Below are positions 16,812-21,131 of a DNA stretch of 21,131 nt, in pieces. The stretch's first letter is position 1; each line of letters begins with the position of its first letter. This DNA is from an uncultured Porphyromonadaceae bacterium (GTDB lineage Bacteria > Bacteroidota > Bacteroidia > Bacteroidales > Muribaculaceae): assembly GCA_902491515.1 (NCBI GenBank), contig CABUIC010000037.1:1-21131 (forward strand). The letters run 5' to 3'. The translations under genes and the position numbers were made by a program. Below the pieces are notes generated by a model, which had not been told where the DNA came from, searched no databases, and was given only the letters and a program-made list of their open reading frames with translations.

Positions 16812-17891
16812 ATGCGTATCCGTGCCGTCATTTCGGTCCTCGAGAATTTCGCACCTCCGGCGCTTCAGGAGTCCTGGGACAATACCGGGCTCCAGATTGG
16901 CAATCCCATGGACGAATGTTCGGGAGCGCTCCTCTGTCTCGATGTCACCGAAGCCGTTATTGCCGAGGCCGTTGACCGCGGATGCAATCTCGTCGTGTCC
17001 CACCATCCCCTGATTTTCAAGGGACTCAAGCGCATAAGCCCCGCCACCGCCGTCGGACGCACAGTCCTCGCGGCAATTCGCGCCGGTGTCGCCGTCTACT
17101 CCACCCATACGGCACTCGATTCCGCTCTCGGAGGTGTTTCCTATGAGATGGCCCGCTTGCTCGGGCTTCGTCCCGTCGCCGTGCTCGACCCGAAGGCCGC
17201 GCGCAGCGTGCGCCTTGAGGCTTCAGTCCCGGAGGAAAACGCCGACGATGCCCGGCTCGCACTCCTCGACTGCGGATGTGCCTCGACCGTCACGGTCCCC
17301 GCCTCGCGCCAGTCGCTCGGTGAAAACCGCGACGCCGACTCCCTCGACTGGGAAACGGAGGTCGAGCCACGCGCTCTCGTCAGTGTAAGCGTCCCCGACT
17401 GGGAGCTACGCAACGCCCTCAGCGCCCTTGACGGCCTTGCCCTCGGGAGCCGAATCGAGCTTCACGTCTCCCGCCTCGAGGATTCCTCCGCGACTCTCGG
17501 CCTCGGAGTAGTGGCCCGAGTTACCGACGGCGACGGAATCCCCATGAGCGCTTTCGCCGAAAAGGTCAAGCGGACTTTCGGAGTCAAGCGCCTCCGCATC
17601 TCCTCCGGCGTCAACCCCGATGCTCCGGTGCGCGTTGTGGCCCTATGCGGCGGTTCCGGCGGCGAATTCATCCCCAATGCCGTCCGTGCGGGAGCCGACG
17701 TCTACGTTACCGCCGACATCCGCTACCACGATTTCGGCGACTTCAATCCTGAAATTTGCCTCATGGACGTCGGACACTTCGAAAGTGAAATTTGCACAAA
17801 AGACATTTTCTATCGCCTTCTTACAAAAAAAATTCCTAACTTTGCAGTCTATAAGTCGGAGTTGGAAAAAAATCCCGTAAACTATCTGTAA
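16812..17891 (+). CDS. Nif3-like dinuclear metal-centre protein with internal PII-like insert
   Basis: This 359-residue Nif3 (YbgI/YqfO) family protein forms toroidal hexamers with a two-metal site; its enzymatic role is unsettled (often annotated as GTP cyclohydrolase I type 2 homolog). Metal ligands are visible: H64/H65 in VVSHHPLIFKG, H99 and D103 in STHTALDSALGG, H322 and E324 in DVGHFESE. About 130-235 is an insert like the PII/CutA-type domain of the longer YqfO-type members. ADIRYHDFGD (301-310) is the conserved segment before the last ligands. It probably shares the aspS transcript. The promoter of the next gene lies inside its 3' end. Confidence 0.93.
   Translation: MRIRAVISVLENFAPPALQESWDNTGLQIGNPMDECSGALLCLDVTEAVIAEAVDRGCNLVVSHHPLIFKGLKRISPATAVGRTVLAAIRAGVAVYSTHTALDSALGGVSYEMARLLGLRPVAVLDPKAARSVRLEASVPEENADDARLALLDCGCASTVTVPASRQSLGENRDADSLDWETEVEPRALVSVSVPDWELRNALSALDGLALGSRIELHVSRLEDSSATLGLGVVARVTDGDGIPMSAFAEKVKRTFGVKRLRISSGVNPDAPVRVVALCGGSGGEFIPNAVRAGADVYVTADIRYHDFGDFNPEICLMDVGHFESEICTKDIFYRLLTKKIPNFAVYKSELEKNPVNYL
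17837..17844 (+). promoter_or_regulatory. -7 promoter box inside the Nif3 gene for the zinc-ribbon gene
   Basis: TAACTTTG, within CCTAACTTTGCAG, is a near-ideal Bacteroidetes -7 box about 57 bp before the ATG at 17901. The surrounding bases are unusually AT-rich for the coding region. The -33 area has only a loose TTTTC. It suggests separate transcription of the downstream gene. Confidence 0.65.
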
Positions 17892-17900
17892 TATCATAAT

Positions 17901-18665
17901 ATGGCAACTGAAAAGAAAACCGACGCTCCTATCAGCGTCGAGGAACGCCTCAAGAAGCTCTACAGCCTCCAGAGTCTGCTCACTCAGATCGACCGTATCC
18001 ATCAGGTCCGTGGCGAGCTCCCCGAAGAGGTGAAAAAACACGACGACACTGTCATCGGTCTCAACCGCCGTGTGGCCAACTATCAGGGCGAAATCTCCGA
18101 GCTCCGCTCACGTCTCGTCGCCCTGAAGGGGAAAATCGAGCAGAAGCAGCAGCTCATCGCACGCTACAAGGAACAGCTCGACAACGTCCGCAACAACCAT
18201 GAATTCGATTCCCTCACAAAGGAGATGGAATACGAATCTCTTCAGATTACCCTCGCCGAGAAGAATATCAACGAGACCGAGCGCGCCATCGAGAACCGCG
18301 AGGCCGATATCAAGCGCACCGAAGAGGAAATCGCCGACCAGATGCACATCCTCAACGAGAAGAAAGCCGCTCTCGAGACAATCGTCACTGAGACCCGTGC
18401 CGAGGAGGAAAAACTCCTCATTCAGGCAAAGGCCCTCGAGGAGTTTGTCGACGAGCGTACTCTCAAGGCCTTCAAGCGCATCCGCAGCAACGCCCGCAAC
18501 GGTCTCGGCATCGTCACGGTCGACCGCAGCGCCTGCGGCGGCTGTTTCAACCGCATCCCCCCGCAGCGTCAGATTGAAATCCGCATGCACAAGAAGGTAA
18601 TCGTCTGCGAATACTGCGGCCGCATTCTCATCGACCCCGCTCTCGTAGAAGAAGAAAATAATTAA
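17901..18665 (+). CDS. Coiled-coil protein with C-terminal C4 zinc ribbon (DUF164/CT398-like)
   Basis: This 254-residue cytoplasmic protein has a long coiled coil (about 15-190, rich in heptad-like E/K/L/I patterns) and a C-terminal zinc ribbon with four cysteines in two pairs: C212-GG-C215 and C236-EY-C239. This is the PF02591 (zf-RING_7) layout; the chlamydial relative CT398/CdsZ binds nucleic acid and partner proteins, but the Bacteroidetes function is not established. The conserved CGGCFNRIPPQ and VCEYCGRIL segments support the call. It follows the Nif3 gene by 9 bp, a pairing common in Bacteroidetes, yet has its own -7 box. Confidence 0.9.
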   Translation: MATEKKTDAPISVEERLKKLYSLQSLLTQIDRIHQVRGELPEEVKKHDDTVIGLNRRVANYQGEISELRSRLVALKGKIEQKQQLIARYKEQLDNVRNNHEFDSLTKEMEYESLQITLAEKNINETERAIENREADIKRTEEEIADQMHILNEKKAALETIVTETRAEEEKLLIQAKALEEFVDERTLKAFKRIRSNARNGLGIVTVDRSACGGCFNRIPPQRQIEIRMHKKVIVCEYCGRILIDPALVEEENN

Positions 18666-18693
18666 TATACAAAATATTAAACATCAGCAACGT

Positions 18694-18718
18694 GTAGGGA
18701 CGCGCCATGTCGCGTCCG
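18694..18718. repeat. Dispersed palindromic repeat, copy 1
   Basis: This copy reads GTAGGGACGCGCCATGTCGC followed by GTCCG. It differs from copies 2 and 3 by one base (T for G) at the centre of the palindrome. It lies about 30 bp after the stop of the zinc-ribbon gene. Confidence 0.85.
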
Positions 18719-18801
18719 CCCGGACCGGGTGTATCTGAATATTGATTGTCCCGAACGGTCGAATTTCCTGCTTTTGTCCTGATGTTAACCTCACCCATCC
18801 C

Positions 18802-18842
18802 AAGGCCGCGCGCGAGGCTCGTCCAAGCTTCAGCGCGGCCTT
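18802..18842 (+). terminator. Hairpin, possible terminator of the zinc-ribbon gene or leader structure
   Basis: A perfect 10-bp stem AAGGCCGCGC/GCGCGGCCTT encloses a smaller possible stem (GAGGCT with AGCTTC, one G-U pair). Only TTT follows, so intrinsic termination would be weak. It ends 25 bp before the NlpC/P60 start and could alternatively affect that gene's leader. Confidence 0.5.
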
Positions 18843-18867
18843 TCGGAGTATAATCAAATCCCTCTCC

Positions 18868-19782
18868 ATGTCCTCCGGACCTCTCTCCCGCCTCCTCGCC
18901 GCTCTCCTCTGTGCCCTCCTGCTCCTTGCCGGAGGATGCAAAAGCTCCCGCAAATCCTCCCGTCCTCCTTACTCCAAAACCGAGAAACCGCGCCCCGGAA
19001 AAAGCTCCGACGAGAAAGTCAGGATAGTCGAGAAGTCCGACAACGACCTCGTGGCCGAGGCCAAGCGCTGGCTCGGAACCCCTTACCGCTACGGAGGCAC
19101 GGAAAAAGGCAAAGGAACCGACTGCTCGGGGCTCACCATGACGGTCTACCATAGCGTTCTCGGGCTTAAAATTCCCCGCAATTCCGCCGAACAGCAGAAA
19201 TTCTGCACTCCCCTCAAACGCAACGAACTTCAGGCCGGCGACCTCGTATTTTTCTCCTCCGCAAAGGGTAGGGGTCGAGTAAGCCACGTAGGCTTATACG
19301 TCGACGAAGGCATCTTCATCCACGCCTCCTCCTCCCGCGGCGTAATAGCCAGCAGTCTCGACGAAAACTACTACGCCACACACTACCACTCCTCCGGCAG
19401 AGTCCCAGGTATCAAAAAATCAAAACAATCGAAACCGGAAAAACCCTGCGACACCGGTAGGGACGCGCCATGGCGCGTCCGCCCCGAAAATACAAACTCA
19501 ACTCCGGCTGCCCCGGAACCTCCCGCTACCGTCCCGGCGCCCCCGGCTCCCGCATCCACCGCTACCTCTGCGGCCGCCCCGGCTCCCGCGGCGCCAGCGC
19601 CTGCAGTGCCCGTGGATCCCTCTTCCGCGTCGCCGGAGGGCAGTTCTGTGGAGTCCCCGCTCATCCCCAATCCTCCCATAGCCCCCGCGCCCGCCCCGGC
19701 CACTCCCGTCGCGCTCCCCGATTCCGTCCCCTCCTCGGTGGTGGCCGACTCAATCGCCGCCCGCGTCCGTATGGCTTTCTGA
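18868..19782 (+). CDS. NlpC/P60 cell-wall endopeptidase lipoprotein with Pro/Ala-rich tail
   Basis: This 304-residue lipoprotein probably cleaves peptide bonds in peptidoglycan stems at the cell envelope. The start at 18868 is chosen because it gives a clean lipoprotein signal (MSSGPLSRLLAALLCALLLL, lipobox AGGC, C24); the basic CKSSRKSS after the cysteine argues for a periplasm-facing position. The NlpC/P60 domain (about 60-180) has C86 in GTDCSGLT, H140 in RVSHVGLYV and H152 in FIHASS as catalytic residues. The tail from about 210 is low-complexity Pro/Ala/Ser. A copy of the dispersed palindromic repeat lies in frame at about residues 196-206, encoding GRDAPWRVRP. It is followed after 7 bp by the AlkD-like gene. 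Confidence 0.92.
   Translation: MSSGPLSRLLAALLCALLLLAGGCKSSRKSSRPPYSKTEKPRPGKSSDEKVRIVEKSDNDLVAEAKRWLGTPYRYGGTEKGKGTDCSGLTMTVYHSVLGLKIPRNSAEQQKFCTPLKRNELQAGDLVFFSSAKGRGRVSHVGLYVDEGIFIHASSSRGVIASSLDENYYATHYHSSGRVPGIKKSKQSKPEKPCDTGRDAPWRVRPENTNSTPAAPEPPATVPAPPAPASTATSAAAPAPAAPAPAVPVDPSSASPEGSSVESPLIPNPPIAPAPAPATPVALPDSVPSSVVADSIAARVRMAF
19457..19481. repeat. Dispersed palindromic repeat, copy 2, inside the NlpC/P60 gene
   Basis: GTAG followed by the perfect 20-bp palindrome GGACGCGCCATGGCGCGTCC and G. It is read through in frame by the NlpC/P60 coding sequence at the border between the catalytic domain and the Pro/Ala-rich tail. Confidence 0.9.
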
Positions 19783-19789
19783 TAAAAAG

Positions 19790-20527
19790 ATGAGCATATC
19801 CGACGACATAGCGGGACGCATGCGGGCCATGGCCGACGAGGCCGAGGTCCGGCATCTTATGCGCTTTTTCAAGACGGCGCCCGGCCAGTACGGCGAGGGC
19901 GACCGCTTTCTCGGGGTGCGTGTGCCTCTCACGCGTGCCCTGACTCAGGAATACAAGCGCCGCATGGAGCTTTCCGACATCCAGCCACTCCTCGATTCCG
20001 AGTACCACGAGCTCCGCCTCGCCGGATTTTTCCTCCTCATAGAAATCTACAACCGCCTCAAGAAGCGCCGCGACTTCCGCGGGCTCCGGATGGTTGTCGA
20101 CTACTACCTTTCCGTCATCGACCGCGGAAACAACTGGGACCTCGTCGACATGGTAGCCCCGAAAATCCTTGGCGACTGGCTCACATTCAACCCCGACGAA
20201 ATACCCCTCCTCGACCAGCTCGCCGCCATGGACGGCCGGCTCTGGCATCAGAGGGTAGGGGTCGTCGCCAACTGGCGCCTCATCCGTGCGGGAATCTACG
20301 ACCCCACGCTCCGCATCGCCGAGCGCCTCCTCGGCCATCCCCACGACCTCATCCACAAGGCCACCGGCTGGATGCTCCGCGAAGTCGGCAAGCACGGCGG
20401 CCTCCCCCAGCTCCTCGCCTTCCTCGACCGCCACACGCCCACGATGCCCCGCACAATGCTCCGCTACGCCATCGAACAACTCCCCGCTCCCCAACGCACC
20501 CACTACCTTAACCTCCCGCGAAAATAA
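19790..20527 (+). CDS. DNA alkylation repair protein, AlkD-like HEAT-repeat glycosylase
   Basis: This 245-residue protein of the DNA alkylation repair family (PF08713) is expected to remove alkylated bases such as 3-methyladenine or N7-methylguanine. It is all-helical with HEAT-like repeats. Residues matching the Bacillus AlkD active site are visible: W116 and D120 in GNNWDLVDMVAPKILGDWL, R155 in WHQRVGVVA and W194 in HKATGWMLREVGK. The N-terminal FLGVRVPLTRALTQEY segment is typical. It lies 7 bp after the NlpC/P60 gene, so they are probably co-transcribed, although no functional link is evident. Biochemical activity is inferred from the conserved residues. Confidence 0.93.
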   Translation: MSISDDIAGRMRAMADEAEVRHLMRFFKTAPGQYGEGDRFLGVRVPLTRALTQEYKRRMELSDIQPLLDSEYHELRLAGFFLLIEIYNRLKKRRDFRGLRMVVDYYLSVIDRGNNWDLVDMVAPKILGDWLTFNPDEIPLLDQLAAMDGRLWHQRVGVVANWRLIRAGIYDPTLRIAERLLGHPHDLIHKATGWMLREVGKHGGLPQLLAFLDRHTPTMPRTMLRYAIEQLPAPQRTHYLNLPRK

Positions 20528-20616
20528 CCGCCTAACAAAGGAAATTCTATGGAACTGTGCCAAAATTTCGTCGGGGAGAAATTCATAGAAATCATCTCGT
20601 CATAACCCATTGAAAT

Positions 20617-20641
20617 GTAGGGACGCGCCATGGCGCGTCCG
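20617..20641. repeat. Dispersed palindromic repeat, copy 3
   Basis: GTAG followed by GGACGCGCCATGGCGCGTCC and G, identical to copy 2 over 25 bp. It lies about 90 bp after the AlkD-like gene in non-coding DNA. Confidence 0.9.
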
Positions 20642-20841
20642 ATTAGGCGAAGGTATTTTTTTGGGGCAAATACGGGGTGCGATTGCGACATAAGAGTGCG
20701 TTCGGGTCGTCAATGTATTCCGATGTCGGTAGTCCTCCGAAGCGAAGAGCCAAAAGCGAGGTATACAAGTGCTCTGCTATGATTTGACTATGGTTAACTT
20801 ACTACTTTTTAATATTTGAGAGTCACCATATGACTATGAAA

Positions 20842-20883
20842 CGCAACATTAGCAGAGGCACATAGCCCTCTGCTAATGTTGCG
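20842..20883. repeat. 17-bp perfect inverted repeat with 8-nt loop
   Basis: CGCAACATTAGCAGAGG and CCTCTGCTAATGTTGCG pair without mismatch around CACATAGC. The AT-rich sequence after it on the plus strand (AATTATAATTTTATA) lacks a true T run. It could be a terminator, a small-RNA fold or a recombination or transposon-end site. Confidence 0.8.
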
Positions 20884-21131
20884 AATTATAATTTTATATA
20901 AAACATGGGGTATACTCTGTTAGAAATTCATAATCTTATTTTACCAGTAAAACCATTGATTTTAATAATATAAATAAGTAGGGATATTCAGTTAATGGCC
21001 TCAAACGCACTTAGGGAGAATGGCTAAGAATGGCGTATACGGAGATGGGTGTTGGTCGGGCTGCGATTTTTGGGTTCTCAGACGGTAAAAACTGTCAATG
21101 TAGCAACACAGGGATATGACGGGTCGGCCCC

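Larger units (their letters stand above)
18666..18867 (+). other. Spacer with palindromic repeat and hairpin before the NlpC/P60 gene
   Basis: This roughly 200-bp spacer has no gene. The open frame extending upstream from 18868 to 18742 is unlikely to be coding because it would precede a perfect lipoprotein signal. It holds the first copy of the palindromic repeat (18694) and a long hairpin (18802-18842). Confidence 0.6.
20528..21131. other. Gene-poor right end, partly AT-rich
   Basis: No gene can be supported here. Just after the AlkD-like stop, TTCTATG (20545) and CATAGAA (20584) plus AATTT/AAATT can form an interrupted stem that might terminate transcription. Repeat copy 3 (20617) and a 17-bp hairpin (20842) follow. 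From about 20780 to 20990 the base composition turns clearly AT-rich compared with the genes to the left, suggesting a different origin. On the minus strand a frame of about 43 codons is open from the window edge to a stop at 21001-21003. It may be the end of a gene lying outside, but nothing recognisable is in it. Confidence 0.5.

Noticed and set aside
16361..18805. 15-bp identical word TCACCCATCCCAAGG in aspS and before the NlpC/P60 gene
   Set aside because: A single match of this length is compatible with chance in GC-rich DNA and the flanks do not match.
18742..18867. Upstream extension of the NlpC/P60 frame
   Set aside because: The extension adds 42 untypical residues before a perfect lipoprotein signal and covers a strong hairpin, so the start at 18868 is preferred.
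20503..20691. 62-codon minus-strand frame after the AlkD-like gene
   Set aside because: It runs through the palindromic repeat and the end of the AlkD-like gene and shows no motif or promoter.
1..21131. CRISPR array, tRNA or rRNA genes, toxin-antitoxin or defence system
   Set aside because: I read both strands for regularly spaced repeats, T-loop motifs and small paired genes and found none that I can support.

Overview
The window looks like a piece of a moderately high-GC Bacteroidales chromosome, most likely a Muribaculaceae-type gut commensal. This rests on a SusC/SusD pair with SusE/SusF-like lipoproteins, Bacteroidetes-type -7 promoter boxes (TAnnTTTG, often as TAACTTTGCA or TTATCTTTGCA), AT-rich leaders without clear Shine-Dalgarno sites, the recF-DUF721 gene order, and several lipoproteins with acidic residues just after the lipid cysteine. 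The family-level placement is inference.

Layout from left to right: (1) 1-1630: an apparently intact IS982-family transposase, then about 600 bp without a convincing gene. That gap holds hairpins, an interleaved inverted-repeat structure and the terminator of the next gene. (2) 1630-3042, minus strand: a beta-helix lipoprotein. (3) 3144-5842, plus strand: a compact, partly overlapping operon of a secreted esterase, recF, a DUF721/DciA-like protein and a hotdog thioesterase. (4) 5843-7042, minus strand: an aspartate-type aminotransferase whose stop codon abuts the thioesterase stop. (5) 7043-7547: a long intergenic region with inverted repeats and a C8 tract. (6) 7548-14851: a four-gene SusC-SusD-SusE-like-SusF-like outer-membrane glycan uptake locus with strong codon bias. 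It has no glycoside hydrolase and no regulator in view, and ends in a strong terminator. (7) 15016-20527: aspS, a Nif3-family protein, a coiled-coil C4 zinc-ribbon protein with its own promoter, an NlpC/P60 lipoprotein and an AlkD-type DNA alkylation repair protein. (8) 20528-21131: a gene-poor, partly AT-rich tail.

How the genes work together: the Sus-like proteins would bind a glycan at the cell surface (SusD and the SusE/SusF-like lipoproteins) and import it through the TonB-dependent SusC channel. Enzymes must be encoded elsewhere or supplied by other cells. The rest is mostly housekeeping: recombinational repair (RecF), possible replication-helicase loading (DUF721), tRNA charging (AspRS), cell-wall hydrolysis (NlpC/P60) and alkylation repair (AlkD-like).

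The most unusual non-coding signal is a dispersed palindromic repeat with core GGACGCGCCATGGCGCGTCC. It occurs three times in the last 2.5 kb, once in frame inside the NlpC/P60 coding sequence. The interleaved inverted repeats at 1334-1466 and a 17-bp perfect hairpin at 20842-20883 also deserve a look. I found no CRISPR array, no tRNA or rRNA gene and no clear new defence system.
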